Notes: generated by a model from the letters alone, not told the origin. Shown: positions 8,302-17,607, numbered from the stretch's first letter. The stretch: 64,000 nucleotides of DNA from Deltaproteobacteria bacterium (GCA_018433775.1 JAHDQN010000037.1:85671-149670); one strand, 5' to 3'. Program-made: numbers and translations.

Positions 8302-9222
8302 TCAGGGGATCTTTCCATCCTTACCCGCGACGCCGCGATCGCGCCTGACCTCTTCCAGAACCTCTTTAGCATGGTACGAACTTCTGACCAGCGGTCCGGA
8401 TATAACATATCGTATGCCGGTGCTTTTCGCAATATTTGAGAATCGCTCGAAATCCTTCGGAGACCAGTATCGGGAGACCGGCACCTGTGTAGCCGTGGGC
8501 TGAAGGTACTGCCCCATGGTGACGACCTCGCACCCCGAACGGCTCAAAGCCTGGAGGAGCTCTGTCACTTCCTCTTCGTTCTCTCCCAGGCCCAGCATGA
8601 AACCCGATTTCACCACGATATCCGCGGGAAATCCCCGGGCCGTGCGGAGAACCTCGAGGCTCGTCTCCAGGCTGGCCTGCGGCCTTACCGCTCCGTAGAG
8701 CCTGCCCACGGTCTCCACATTGTGGTTGAACACATCCGGTCTTTCCAGGAGCACCATTTCGATGAGATCCGTCTTCCCTGAGAAGTCCGGGGTGAGCACC
8801 TCTACGGTGGAGCCCGGCAGGAGCTTTCGAACTGCCCTGATTGTGTCCGCAAACGCACCTGCCCCCTGGTCCGGGAGATCGTCCCGGGTTACGGAGGTGA
8901 TCACCACGTGGTTCAGGCCCATGGCGGCAGCGGCCTGCGCCACGCGCTCTGCCTCGCGGGGGTCGGGCGGGGCGGGTGCGTCTTTCCGGATTGAGCAGAA
9001 CCGGCACCCCCGGGTGCAGGTATCGCCCAGGATGAGAAATGTGGCCGTCGGCCTGGCGAAGCACTCGGCGATATTGGGGCAGCGGGCTTCCTCACAGACC
9101 GATGCAAGGCCTGAGGCCCGCAGGCCGGCCTTGGTGAGGTGCAGATCCTTCAGCCGCTTGTTCTTCTTGGCCCAGGAAGGGATCCTTTCCGGACATGGAC
9201 GGGCACGCCCGCGGTCTTTCAT
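8302..9222 (-). CDS. lipA: Lipoyl synthase
   Basis: LipA is a radical-SAM enzyme that inserts two sulfurs into octanoyl groups on lipoyl domains. The 306-residue protein carries both clusters' ligands. C43-x4-C48-x5-C54 bind the auxiliary cluster, and C69-x3-C73-x2-C76 (CTRGCRFC) bind the radical-SAM cluster. Later family motifs SVTRDDLPDQGA, FNHNVETV and MGQYLQPT are intact; the C-terminal RSSYHA serine, the auxiliary-cluster ligand in LipA, is present. It lies 3 bp after the HIT gene, so both are probably one transcript. Confidence 0.96.
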   Translation of the reverse strand: MKDRGRARPCPERIPSWAKKNKRLKDLHLTKAGLRASGLASVCEEARCPNIAECFARPTATFLILGDTCTRGCRFCSIRKDAPAPPDPREAERVAQAAAAMGLNHVVITSVTRDDLPDQGAGAFADTIRAVRKLLPGSTVEVLTPDFSGKTDLIEMVLLERPDVFNHNVETVGRLYGAVRPQASLETSLEVLRTARGFPADIVVKSGFMLGLGENEEEVTELLQALSRSGCEVVTMGQYLQPTATQVPVSRYWSPKDFERFSNIAKSTGIRYVISGPLVRSSYHAKEVLEEVRRDRGVAGKDGKIP

Positions 9223-9225
9223 GAA

Positions 9226-9702
9226 CTATTCCGCCCCACCCAGCATCTCTGCTATCTTGCCGCGTGTTTTCATGATGTGTTCCGAGATGACGTGTGTATC
9301 GGTGATCACGGGCATGAAATTGGTGTCTCCCGCCCAGCGGGGCACGATGTGAACATGAAAGTGATCGGCGATGCCTGCTCCGGCCATCGATCCGATGTTG
9401 CTCCCCACGTTGAAACCGTCGGGGTTCATGGCCTTGCGTATGGCGGCAACGATTTCCTTTATCAGGGAGGTGATATCGCGGAGTTCCTCTTCGCTGATCT
9501 CGACGATGTCCCCTTCGTGGCGGTATGGTGCCACCAGGCAGTGACCGGTCGCATAGGGGAACCGGTTCATGATGGCAAAGCAGCTCTCGCCTTCCTTGAG
9601 AATGAGCGGGTCATTGTTATGCGGGGCAGTACAGAAAACGCACGAGGGATCTTTCGGCGTGGTAATGTATTCGCTGCGCCAGGGAGCCCAGAGAGTGCTC
9701 AT
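9226..9702 (-). CDS. HIT-family nucleotide phosphorylase/hydrolase
   Basis: The 158-residue protein has the LWAPWRSEYI start, a C21-x2-C24 pair that probably binds zinc and the histidine triad H114-F-H116-V-H118 near the C-terminus. This set is typical of bacterial HIT proteins close to Ap4A phosphorylase/ATP adenylyltransferase. Such enzymes cleave dinucleoside polyphosphates or nucleotide conjugates through a histidine-nucleotide intermediate. It is first in a two-gene unit with lipA and has a clear minus-strand promoter 40-70 bp upstream. The exact substrate is not evident. Confidence 0.88.
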   Translation of the reverse strand: MSTLWAPWRSEYITTPKDPSCVFCTAPHNNDPLILKEGESCFAIMNRFPYATGHCLVAPYRHEGDIVEISEEELRDITSLIKEIVAAIRKAMNPDGFNVGSNIGSMAGAGIADHFHVHIVPRWAGDTNFMPVITDTHVISEHIMKTRGKIAEMLGGAE

Positions 9703-9742
9703 GATAGTGTATTTTCTCCTCGTATTGTTTGCTTCTTATGTC

Positions 9743-9771
9743 ATTATACCCTCGGGCCGACGGATTGTAAA
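9743..9771 (-). promoter_or_regulatory. Sigma-70-type promoter for HIT-lipA
   Basis: On the minus strand TTTACA (9771-9766) and a perfect TATAAT (9748-9743) are separated by 17 bp, about 40 bp upstream of the HIT start codon. This is one of the best consensus matches in the window. Confidence 0.55.
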
Positions 9772-9808
9772 TCCAGAGCCTTAAAAGGGCCGGGCAGTCA
9801 TGCGGAGG

Positions 9809-11071
9809 CTACAGATACTCATCCGAGTCTCCGTAGAGGCTCTTCACGTCGTAGACCACACAACCAGGCGCCTTGTACCTGTTGATGTCGAGCAGCCTGA
9901 ACTCGTCATGCGACACGGCGACCATGATCCCTTCGTACTGAGGCTTGAGGCCCGCCTCCGAAGTGATGATATCGAGTCCGTATTCGTGCTTCACCTCTCC
10001 CGGGTCGGCAAAGGGATCGAAGACATCGATATTGCAGGCAAAGTCCTGGAGCTGGCGGATGATGTCGATGACCTTGGAATTTCTGATATCCGGGCAGTTT
10101 TCCTTGAAGGTGATGCCCATGACCAGCACGTTGGAGTCCGTGATCCGGTGGGCCTGTTTCACCATCATCTTGATGAGCTGGGTCGCCACGTATCTTCCCA
10201 TACCGTCGTTCAGCCGCCTGCCGGCAAGGATGATCTGCGGAATGTAGCCCATGCTCTCGGCCTTGTGGGTGAGGTAGTAGGGGTCGACCCCGATGCAGTG
10301 TCCGCCCACCAATCCGGGCTCGAAGCTCAGGAAGTTCCACTTGGTGCGCGCGGCCTCGAGAACGTCCCTGGTCCGGATGCCCATGCGCGCGAAGATCATG
10401 GAGAGCTCGTTGATGAAGGCTATGTTGATGTCCCGCTGGGCGTTCTCGATTACCTTTGCCGCTTCCGCCACCCGAATGGAAGGGGCGCGGTGGGTCCCGG
10501 CCTCGACGATTGACGCATAGAGTGCGTCCACGGTCTCGGCGATTTCCGGGGTCGAGCCCGAGGTCACCTTCCTGATGGTGGGGAGCCGGTGCTTTTTGTC
10601 TCCGGGATTGATGCGCTCAGGGCTGTACCCGCAGAAGAAATCCTGATTATAGATAAGCCCGGACACCCGTTCGATGACCGGCACGCAATCTTCCTCGGTT
10701 GCCCCGGGATACACGGTGGACTCATAGATCACGATATCCCCTTGAGATATCACCCTGCCCACGGTCTCGCTCGCCTTGAGGAGCAGGGTGATGTCCGGCC
10801 GGTTGAAGATGTCGATGGGGGTAGGGACCGTGACGATGTAGGTGTTGCATGCCTTGAGCTCGTTCTCCTCGGTCGTGCAGGTCAGGAATTGTGCTCGATC
10901 CAGCTCTTCCCGGTCCATCTCGTGCGTCCGGTCGAACGATGATCTCAGCTCGTTGATCCTCGTTTCGTTGATATCGAACCCGATGGTGGGATATTTTTTC
11001 CCGAACTCCACGGCCAGAGGCAGCCCGACATAGCCAAGGCCTATAACGCCGATCCGGTGTTCCATGTTCAT
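9809..11071 (-). CDS. Nucleotide-sugar 6-dehydrogenase (TviB/CapL/WbpA-like)
   Basis: The 420-residue protein oxidises C6 of a UDP-sugar, most likely UDP-GlcNAc or UDP-GalNAc, to the uronic acid for surface polysaccharide. It has an N-terminal Rossmann motif (IGVIGLGYVGLPLAVEF), the YESTVYPGAT segment, SPERINPGD, the central helix AEAAKVIENAQRDINIAF and the catalytic-cysteine motif GGHCIGVDPYYLTHKA. That last motif is characteristic of the TviB/CapL branch rather than plain UDP-glucose dehydrogenase. The start is ATG at 11071, with a second ATG two codons later. It stands alone here, without linked glycosyltransferases. Confidence 0.92.
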   Translation of the reverse strand: MNMEHRIGVIGLGYVGLPLAVEFGKKYPTIGFDINETRINELRSSFDRTHEMDREELDRAQFLTCTTEENELKACNTYIVTVPTPIDIFNRPDITLLLKASETVGRVISQGDIVIYESTVYPGATEEDCVPVIERVSGLIYNQDFFCGYSPERINPGDKKHRLPTIRKVTSGSTPEIAETVDALYASIVEAGTHRAPSIRVAEAAKVIENAQRDINIAFINELSMIFARMGIRTRDVLEAARTKWNFLSFEPGLVGGHCIGVDPYYLTHKAESMGYIPQIILAGRRLNDGMGRYVATQLIKMMVKQAHRITDSNVLVMGITFKENCPDIRNSKVIDIIRQLQDFACNIDVFDPFADPGEVKHEYGLDIITSEAGLKPQYEGIMVAVSHDEFRLLDINRYKAPGCVVYDVKSLYGDSDEYL

Positions 11072-11318
11072 CCTCCTCCTGCAGGGCTATTTGACAGGGA
11101 ATTCCCATATCATATCTGTACGCGGCAGCGAAACGGATTTCTATGGGGAGAGCGAAAGAGCTGTCTTGCGGTCATTGAAAAAGGGTCTTGGGGCTTCGGC
11201 CCTCGCTGACTCACTTTCATCCTGGTTTTTCGTTTGCTATTTATCCGATACTCCTTTAGGAAAAGACAGTACTCGTATGTAGAAAACATCAGAGAACATG
11301 CAGAAATGGAGAACACAT

Positions 11319-11735
11319 ATGGCCAGAATGAACGAGAAGGTTCGCACCCTGTTTGAAAGTCAGTCCATAGTCGCTTTGGCGACCGCATCCGCACAAGGGG
11401 AGCCAAATGTCGTCCCCATCGGCGCGAAAAAGGTACTCGATGACGAGACGATCCTGATTTCAGATCAGTATTTCCGGAAAACCCTCGCCAATCTCAATGA
11501 GAACCCGCAGGCCTCCCTCACTTTCTGGGACGCCGGGACAGCCGAGTCATACCAGATCAAGGGCATGGTCTCCATCGAGACCTCGGGCAGGATATTCGAG
11601 GAAACAGCGGCATGGATCGAGGAGATGGCCCGGAAAATACATGCCCCAATGAAGTCCAAAGGGGCGATCGTTTTCAAGATCAAAGAGATCTACACCAGCC
11701 GTCCCGGCCCTGATGCAGGGACCAGGATCGACTGA
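11319..11735 (+). CDS. Pyridoxamine 5'-phosphate oxidase-fold FMN-binding protein
   Basis: The 138-residue protein is a split-barrel flavin-binding protein. The entry ALATASAQGEPNVVPIGAKK and the strand pattern that follows are typical of small PNPOx-like proteins, which bind FMN or sometimes F420 or heme. The true substrate is unknown; it is too short and diverged to be PdxH. The start at 11319 is preferred to the in-frame ATG at 11298 because TGGAGA lies 7-8 bases before it. Flanking gaps are large, so it is probably a single transcript. Confidence 0.75.
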   Translation: MARMNEKVRTLFESQSIVALATASAQGEPNVVPIGAKKVLDDETILISDQYFRKTLANLNENPQASLTFWDAGTAESYQIKGMVSIETSGRIFEETAAWIEEMARKIHAPMKSKGAIVFKIKEIYTSRPGPDAGTRID

Positions 11736-11811
11736 TCCGGGTCAGAGGTCTTTTTTAAAGGCTGGCGCTGCAGAAGGATAGACCCGGTCCCATCGCGAGC
11801 GATCTGTGCCC

Positions 11812-11841
11812 GCGGGGCATCGGTTACAACCAATGCCCCGC
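11812..11841. repeat. Perfect-arm inverted repeat (hairpin)
   Basis: GCGGGGCAT (11812-11820) pairs with ATGCCCCGC (11833-11841). Inside them, GGTT and AACC can pair after a single mismatch, giving an almost continuous 13-bp stem with a 2-nt loop. No T-run follows on either strand, so it is not a standard intrinsic terminator. Confidence 0.6.
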
Positions 11842-12107
11842 TAAAGAGCTGCCGTATGGTTCGGTACCACTCAAGTCCCCGGCATTCCAACCGGTACCCT
11901 TGAATTCCCCTTCCCGGAGGACTTTTTTTTAAGGTGAGGTCACATTTCCCTTCAATTGTGCGGATTGAGGCAGAATCGAAGAGCGCGCCATTCAGAGATC
12001 CATACCATTGGCTGCCGCTGCTTTTTTTAAATCCGGGAATCCACCACTTACCCTATTCCCCGGGGCGGAACCCTGACGCGGGGCTGATCCGGCTCGTCCC
12101 TCTCTGC

Positions 12108-12136
12108 TTGACACCGTATCCCAAAAGACATAGACA
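12108..12136 (+). promoter_or_regulatory. Candidate promoter for murI
   Basis: TTGACA (12108-12113), a 17-bp spacer and TAGACA (12131-12136) lie about 45 bp upstream of the murI start codon. The -35 is a perfect consensus; the -10 is weak. Confidence 0.35.
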
Positions 12137-12179
12137 GGGATGGAATATTTATTGATGGAATGATCCGACCGGGGAAATC

Positions 12180-12977
12180 ATGGAAAAAGACAGAAACAGA
12201 ATCGGTATATTCGACTCAGGCATCGGGGGAATCACCGTGCTCAAGGAGATCCTCTCGCTTCTGCCCGATTCCGATGTGGTGTACCTGGGCGATTGTGCTC
12301 GCCTGCCCTATGGGACGAAATCACCCCGGACCATCATCCGTTACAGCCTTCAGTGCGGACAGTTCCTCGCCTCAAAGAACATCGACATGCTGGTCGTGGC
12401 CTGCAACACCGCCAGCTCGCATGCCCTGCCCGCACTGGAAGAGGCTCTGAACATTCCGGTGATCGGGGTGGTGGACTCCGGCTCCAGGGCCGCGATCGAT
12501 GCCGGCGGGAAGAGCATCGGGGTGATCGGAACCCCTTCCACCATCAGGAGCGGGTCCTATGAGATCGCGCTCCGCGCCCTCGCGCCCGGAGTGCGGATCC
12601 ATTCACGGGCCTGCCCGCTTTTTGTTCCCCTGGTGGAAGAGGGGTGGTGCGACGACGCGATAACCGAGCAGGTGGCTCACCGGTATCTCGATGAGCTCCT
12701 GCATCAGGGCATCGATACCCTTCTGCTCGGGTGCACCCATTATCCGCTGCTCAAGCAGGTTCTCCGCAGGGTGGCGGGGGAGGGCGTGCGCATCGTGGAC
12801 TCCGCCGTGTCGACGGCCCGCGTCGTTGCCGGGATTCACGGGACATCCTTACCCGCGGGCGGCGCACGGTCGGTGGTCTACTATCTCTCAGATGTCTCGG
12901 AGAGGTTCATCGAGCTGGGAGAGGTTTTCCTGGGACGAAAAATGGAGTATGTATACGAGGTTGACCTTTGTGTATGA
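12180..12977 (+). CDS. murI: Glutamate racemase
   Basis: MurI makes D-glutamate for peptidoglycan. The 265-residue protein has the IGIFDSGIGGITVLKEI start, the first catalytic cysteine in VVACNTASSHALPAL (about residue 73) and the second in LLGCTHYPLL (about residue 183). Both are intact. The ATG at 12180 follows GGGGAAATC. It is followed after 36 bp by the EF-G paralogue on the same strand, with no functional link evident. Confidence 0.95.
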   Translation: MEKDRNRIGIFDSGIGGITVLKEILSLLPDSDVVYLGDCARLPYGTKSPRTIIRYSLQCGQFLASKNIDMLVVACNTASSHALPALEEALNIPVIGVVDSGSRAAIDAGGKSIGVIGTPSTIRSGSYEIALRALAPGVRIHSRACPLFVPLVEEGWCDDAITEQVAHRYLDELLHQGIDTLLLGCTHYPLLKQVLRRVAGEGVRIVDSAVSTARVVAGIHGTSLPAGGARSVVYYLSDVSERFIELGEVFLGRKMEYVYEVDLCV

Positions 12978-13013
12978 TGTTCTGCTATAAATCAGGAATG
13001 CGGGAATGATATC

Positions 13014-15032
13014 ATGAACGGAAAAAAGCTTTCACGAGTCCGGAACATGGGCTTTGTCGCCCACATCGATGCAGGCAAGACCACGGTGACCGAGCGCGTG
13101 CTCTACTATGCGGGCAAGATTCACCGCATGGGCGAGGTCCATGACGGCCAGGCGACCATGGACTGGATGCCACAGGAGCAGGAAAGGGGTATCACCATCA
13201 CCTCTGCGGTGACCACCTGCGCATGGAACGATCACGTGATCCATGTCATCGACACCCCGGGGCACGTGGATTTTACCATCGAGGTGGAACGATCGTTGCG
13301 GGTCCTGGACGGTGCGGTGATGATCCTGTGCGCGGTGGGAGGGGTCCAGGCCCAGACCGAAACGGTGTGGCAGCAGTGCCGGAGGTACCGGGTGCCCACC
13401 GTTGCCTTTATCAACAAGCTCGACCGGCTGGGGGCGGACTTCGATTCCGTGGTCAGGCAGATGAACGAACGGCTCGAGGTCAAGACCCTTCTGCTCCAGA
13501 TTCCCTATTTCGAAGGCGATGTCTTCAGGGGCGTGGTGGATCTCATCGAGTGGCGGCTTCTCGTCTGGGATGAGGACAGCCTGGGTGCGACTTTTCAGGT
13601 TCTTCCCGTTCCCGAAGACACGCTGGAAGAGGCGGGCGCGGCACGGGACTCTTTGCTCGAATCTCTCGCAGACTACGATGACGAGATCATGGAGCAATAC
13701 CTGGCGGGAGAAGCCCCGGACGAGAAGAGGATCAAAGAAACCGTCCGGAGCGTCACCCTCGACAACAAGGCCGTGCCGGTACTCTGCGGGTCGGCCCTGA
13801 GGAACAAGGGGATTCAGCCGCTGATCAACGCCATCATCGACTATCTCCCGTCGCCCCATGAAGTCAAGCCCATGATCGCCCATGAAAAGGACACCGGAAG
13901 GGAAGTGCCCGTGGAGATAACCACCGACGGCCCCCTGCTGGGATACGTGTTCAAGGTGTACATGGACGAGGGCAGGAGGATGGTCTACCTGAGGCTCTAT
14001 TCCGGGACCCTGCGCGTGGGCGAGGACGTATACAATACCACCCGCGGCACGAAGGAGAAGATCGCCCGGCTCTTCGAGATGCACTCCCACGCAAAGCAGC
14101 GGATCGACAGGGCGATCGCCGGAGATATCGTGGCGGTCGTGGGCCTGAAGAGCTCGGTGACCGGTGACACCATCTCATCCCAGGAGGAATCCCTGGTCCT
14201 CGAGCCCATCATGGTCCTCAAGCCCGTGATATCGGTGGCTATCGAGCCGAAGAGCTCGGACGCCGCATCGAAGCTCGAGCAGGGCATGCAGAAGATTATG
14301 GAGGAGGACCCCACCATCAAGGTGAGCGAAGATCCGGACACCGGCCAGGTGATCCTCGCCGGGATGGGAGAGCTGCACCTGGAGATCACGGTGGAACGGT
14401 TTAAATCCGCCTTCGGCGTCGACATCAATGTGGGCAAACCGCAGGTGCTCTACTGCTCCACCATCGAGCAGCCGGCGCGGGAAGAGAAGGTCTTCGAAAA
14501 GAAGATCGGCGAGACCGAGCACTCGGGGCACGTGGAGGTCTCGGTAAGTCCCAACAAGCGGGGGCAGGGCAACACCTTTGTCTTCGAGCAGGACATCCCC
14601 CAAGAGATGAATGATCAGGTATTCGCCGGGCTGAAAGAGGCCTGTCTGGCCGATCCTGTCTTCGGGTATGAGGCCGTGGATATCCAGGCAACGGTGGAGA
14701 GGGCGGTGGTCAACGAGAAGACCACCCCCCAGGGGCTGAAGATAGCGACCCAGATGGCCGCACAGGAGGCCATGGTCAAGGCCGGAGTCGTCAAGATGGA
14801 GCCTGTCATGGATATCGATGTGCTCTCCCCGGAAGAGTACGTCGGCGACGTGGTGGGCGACCTGAGCTCGCGCAGAGCGGGCATCGAGGGGGTGGTAATC
14901 AAAGGCAAGTATCACCAGGTAAAGGCCCTGGTCCCCCTCTCCAGGACATTCGGCTACTCCACGGCTCTGAGGTCGCTTACCCGCGGAAGGGGGAGCTTCA
15001 GCATGATGTTCCATGGATTTGACAAGGTGTGA
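13014..15032 (+). CDS. Elongation factor G paralogue (EF-G2-like GTPase)
   Basis: The 672-residue translational GTPase has G1 AHIDAGKT (residues 17-24), the switch region QEQERGITITSA, G3 DTPGH and G4 NKLD, followed by EF-G domains II-V. It is somewhat shorter than a housekeeping EF-G (about 690-700). It also lies outside the str operon (no rpsL, rpsG or tuf nearby). Sequence variants such as CAVGGVQAQTETVWQQ and the C-terminal GRGSFSMMFHGF point to the second EF-G type found in many Desulfobacterota, which may act mainly in translocation or in ribosome recycling. That subfamily call is inference. Confidence 0.9.
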   Translation: MNGKKLSRVRNMGFVAHIDAGKTTVTERVLYYAGKIHRMGEVHDGQATMDWMPQEQERGITITSAVTTCAWNDHVIHVIDTPGHVDFTIEVERSLRVLDGAVMILCAVGGVQAQTETVWQQCRRYRVPTVAFINKLDRLGADFDSVVRQMNERLEVKTLLLQIPYFEGDVFRGVVDLIEWRLLVWDEDSLGATFQVLPVPEDTLEEAGAARDSLLESLADYDDEIMEQYLAGEAPDEKRIKETVRSVTLDNKAVPVLCGSALRNKGIQPLINAIIDYLPSPHEVKPMIAHEKDTGREVPVEITTDGPLLGYVFKVYMDEGRRMVYLRLYSGTLRVGEDVYNTTRGTKEKIARLFEMHSHAKQRIDRAIAGDIVAVVGLKSSVTGDTISSQEESLVLEPIMVLKPVISVAIEPKSSDAASKLEQGMQKIMEEDPTIKVSEDPDTGQVILAGMGELHLEITVERFKSAFGVDINVGKPQVLYCSTIEQPAREEKVFEKKIGETEHSGHVEVSVSPNKRGQGNTFVFEQDIPQEMNDQVFAGLKEACLADPVFGYEAVDIQATVERAVVNEKTTPQGLKIATQMAAQEAMVKAGVVKMEPVMDIDVLSPEEYVGDVVGDLSSRRAGIEGVVIKGKYHQVKALVPLSRTFGYSTALRSLTRGRGSFSMMFHGFDKV

Positions 15033-15131
15033 TGTTCTGTGGGAAAGAGGATAAGAATGGTTCACTCCCGAGTGGTGCCGAACACGGCGGGCGACGGAGT
15101 GGAAAGGTGTTTTAACCAGGAAGGAGCTTGC

Positions 15132-15179
15132 ATGCCTTCAGGCAGAGGTGGCGGGCCTGATTTCCGGGCCGCGGGGTGA
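15132..15179 (+). CDS. Possible 15-residue leader peptide before gspC
   Basis: An ATG at 15132 with a strong AAGGAG five bases upstream opens a 15-codon frame (MPSGRGGGPDFRAAG). It stops at TGA 15177-15179, one base before the gspC ATG at 15181. The geometry would allow translational coupling. No database family is expected for such a short product; it could also be a chance frame with the ribosome site serving an upstream GTG start of gspC. Confidence 0.35.
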   Translation: MPSGRGGGPDFRAAG

Positions 15180-15180
15180 T

Positions 15181-16050
15181 ATGCCGGTCAAGGGTATGAT
15201 AAAACACTTGTCATTGGTCGCCCGGATACTGGCGCTTACCCTCTTTGCGTGGGTGGGCGCGGGCATCATCGTCAACACGGTCGGGTATTTTCTCTACAGT
15301 TATCCCAGCCCCGCTCAGACGCGCACTGTCCAGGAGTCTCACCGCCAGTCGGACACACAGACCAAGGCTGCATACAATATCATCTCGGAAAGGGATCTCC
15401 TGAAGGTTTCCAAAAGCACCCCGGCATCGTTGCAGCAGGAGCCCGAAGAGGATGTCGTCCGGCCCATCGCGGAAATGGGGCTGGCCCTGAAGGGAACCAT
15501 CGCAGGGCCGAAGGAGATCGCCCGGGCCATAATCGAAGACCGCAAAGAACAGAAGAGCTACAAGATCGGCGACGAGATCAAGGGAGCCATACTCCTGGCG
15601 ATCTACCGCAACAAGGTTATCGTGGACGTCGGAGGACAGGAGCAGATGCTGGTCATCGAGGACGTGGAGACCAAGGCAAAAGCACCGGTCGCCGCTGCGG
15701 CTGCGTCGCGGACGGGCAGGCCGAGCAGAGGGCTCCCTGAGCCCGCGGAGAGCTCCGGGTTGACCAACGTCATGAAGAATCTGGACGAGTATATCGGAAA
15801 GGCCCGGGTAGTCCCGTATTTCAAAGGCGGCGAGCCCTACGGATTCAGGGTGAGCAACCTGAGTAACGACGCCATGATCTATGAGCTCGGGGTCAGGTCC
15901 GGGGATGTCATCCGTTCCGTGAACGGGATTTCCATCCGCACACCGGAGGATGCCTTCAAGGCGTACCAGCAGTTCCAGAACGAGTCCAGCGTCCAGGTGG
16001 AGCTGGAGAGGAACGGGGAACCGACCACGGTGACCGTGCCGCTTCGGTAG
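15181..16050 (+). CDS. gspC: Type II secretion protein GspC-like (PDZ)
   Basis: GspC is the inner-membrane clamp that contacts the GspD secretin. The 289-residue protein has a short cytoplasmic N-terminus, one membrane segment (about residues 12-37), a periplasmic HR-like domain ending near DVETKAKA and a C-terminal PDZ domain (from about residue 195; GFRVSNLSNDAMIYELGVRSGDVI). The ATG at 15181 is favoured because GGGGTGAT lies directly before it; a GTG at 15148 in frame is the alternative. It heads the operon exeA/gspA-like, TPR, gspD, gspE. Confidence 0.85.
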   Translation: MPVKGMIKHLSLVARILALTLFAWVGAGIIVNTVGYFLYSYPSPAQTRTVQESHRQSDTQTKAAYNIISERDLLKVSKSTPASLQQEPEEDVVRPIAEMGLALKGTIAGPKEIARAIIEDRKEQKSYKIGDEIKGAILLAIYRNKVIVDVGGQEQMLVIEDVETKAKAPVAAAAASRTGRPSRGLPEPAESSGLTNVMKNLDEYIGKARVVPYFKGGEPYGFRVSNLSNDAMIYELGVRSGDVIRSVNGISIRTPEDAFKAYQQFQNESSVQVELERNGEPTTVTVPLR

Positions 16051-16101
16051 GGGGACTTGCCCGCCGGTGCACGTCATGGAGGTGGTGAATGGATAGCAGC
16101 C

Positions 16102-17607
16102 ATGTTTGAGGATTTTTTCGGGCTTTCAGAAAACCCTTTCAATCTCACGCCCGACCCGAAGTTTCTCTTTCTTTCGGAGGTGCACAAAGAGGCGCTGTCC
16201 CACCTGCAGTACGGAATCGATCAGCGCAAGGGCTTCGTGCTGATCACCGGAGAGGTGGGCACCGGCAAGACCACCCTATGCCGAAGCCTGCTGGCCTCGC
16301 TCTTCGGCAAGACCCGGACCGCCCTGATACTGAACCCCTCATTGTCCGATGTGGAGCTGCTGCAGGCCATCAATCAGGACTTCGGCATCAGGTCTTCCTC
16401 GACCTCACGCAAGGAGCTGCTGGACCAGCTCTATGATTTTCTCATCCAGGTATTCATCCAGGGGGAGAATGCGGTGCTGATCATCGACGAGTGCCAGAAC
16501 CTCACGCCTGACGTTCTGGAACAGATCCGTCTGCTCTCCAACCTGGAGACCGAGAAAGAAAAGCTCCTGCAGATCGTCATGATCGGCCAGCCCGAGCTGG
16601 CGCAGATGCTCAGGTCGCCGGGTTTGAGACAGATAAACGACCGCATCGTCCTGCGGTACCACCTGTGGCCCCTGAGCCGCCGTGAGACCAGTTACTACCT
16701 CAGGCACCGTCTGGAGGTCGCAGGTACGGAGAAGAGCGCTGTCTTCACTCTGGGTGCACAGAGGCTGATCCACCGGTATTCCCAGGGGCTTCCCCGGAGG
16801 GTGAACGCCATCGCCGAGCGGTCTCTCCTGATCGCATACCTCAAAGGCAGGAGGAGGGTCACCCGGGCGATCGCTGCCGAGGCCCGGGAGGAGCTCAAGG
16901 GCAATTACGGGGAACCGGAAGACCGCAGGGCCCTGTTCGTCCCGGTGTGCGTGGTCACGGCTGTCGTGGCGGTCATGGCAGTGGTCTGGCCGAGCATATT
17001 CTCCGAGGTGTCGGAGTACATGGCCCCGACCATCGTTGCTACGGATCACGAGGTCCCAAAGGCAGATGACGGCGAGGAGATCATACCGCTGTCGCCCGAT
17101 CAGTACGTGATACCTGATTACGTGGGTGCCCTGGAGATACTCACCACCGTCAAGGACGGCCTGACCGGACCCGAGACGCTCAACCTCCATCCCGAGCCCG
17201 GGCGCCTGAAGTTCATCACCAGGCCGTCGATCGCATCGGTTGATAAGGGGTATGTGGTTCTGGTATACGCAACTGACGACTTCGTGCGGGTGCTCGGCAG
17301 GAACCGGGCACTGGTCGAAATACCCATGGGGGAATTCAAGACCCTGTACAAGTGGAACATCCTCCTCACCTATGCAAAGGGGCCGGACGATGCGTTCTAC
17401 ACCAGGGGCGATTCCGGCTACGACATAGAGAGAATGCAGCAGATCCTGGCCGCGATGGGGTATCCCGTGCAGCAGGACGGTTTCTACGACATCACCACTG
17501 CCGCCGTCGTCGAACGGATGCAGGAGGATTTCGGTCTGAAGCGAGACGGGGTGGCGGGAGAAGAGACACTCGTACTTTTTGATATGGTTGAAAAAGGGAT
17601 GCAATGA
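16102..17607 (+). CDS. ExeA/GspA-like AAA ATPase with peptidoglycan-binding domain
   Basis: The 501-residue protein begins MFEDFFGLSENPF, the exact start seen in ExeA-type ATPases, so 16102 is chosen over upstream TTG codons. The Walker A is TGEVGTGKTT (residues 48-57) and Walker B is VLIIDECQN. A hydrophobic segment near residues 290-307 crosses the membrane, and a C-terminal peptidoglycan-binding domain (YDIERMQQILAAMGYP...) follows in the periplasm. ExeA with ExeB helps place the GspD secretin through the peptidoglycan layer in Aeromonas. Its place between gspC and gspD matches that role. Confidence 0.88.
   Translation: MFEDFFGLSENPFNLTPDPKFLFLSEVHKEALSHLQYGIDQRKGFVLITGEVGTGKTTLCRSLLASLFGKTRTALILNPSLSDVELLQAINQDFGIRSSSTSRKELLDQLYDFLIQVFIQGENAVLIIDECQNLTPDVLEQIRLLSNLETEKEKLLQIVMIGQPELAQMLRSPGLRQINDRIVLRYHLWPLSRRETSYYLRHRLEVAGTEKSAVFTLGAQRLIHRYSQGLPRRVNAIAERSLLIAYLKGRRRVTRAIAAEAREELKGNYGEPEDRRALFVPVCVVTAVVAVMAVVWPSIFSEVSEYMAPTIVATDHEVPKADDGEEIIPLSPDQYVIPDYVGALEILTTVKDGLTGPETLNLHPEPGRLKFITRPSIASVDKGYVVLVYATDDFVRVLGRNRALVEIPMGEFKTLYKWNILLTYAKGPDDAFYTRGDSGYDIERMQQILAAMGYPVQQDGFYDITTAAVVERMQEDFGLKRDGVAGEETLVLFDMVEKGMQ

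Larger units (their letters stand above)
11736..12179. other. Long non-coding gap with hairpin and poly-T motifs
   Basis: No convincing gene is seen in this 444-bp stretch. It holds a strong hairpin (11812-11841), two imperfect 18-mers beginning GGTACC (near 11870 and 11896) and three runs of six to eight Ts followed by AA (near 11752, 11927 and 12023). A promoter candidate for murI lies at its right end. A 66-codon minus-strand frame here has no family resemblance. Confidence 0.5.
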
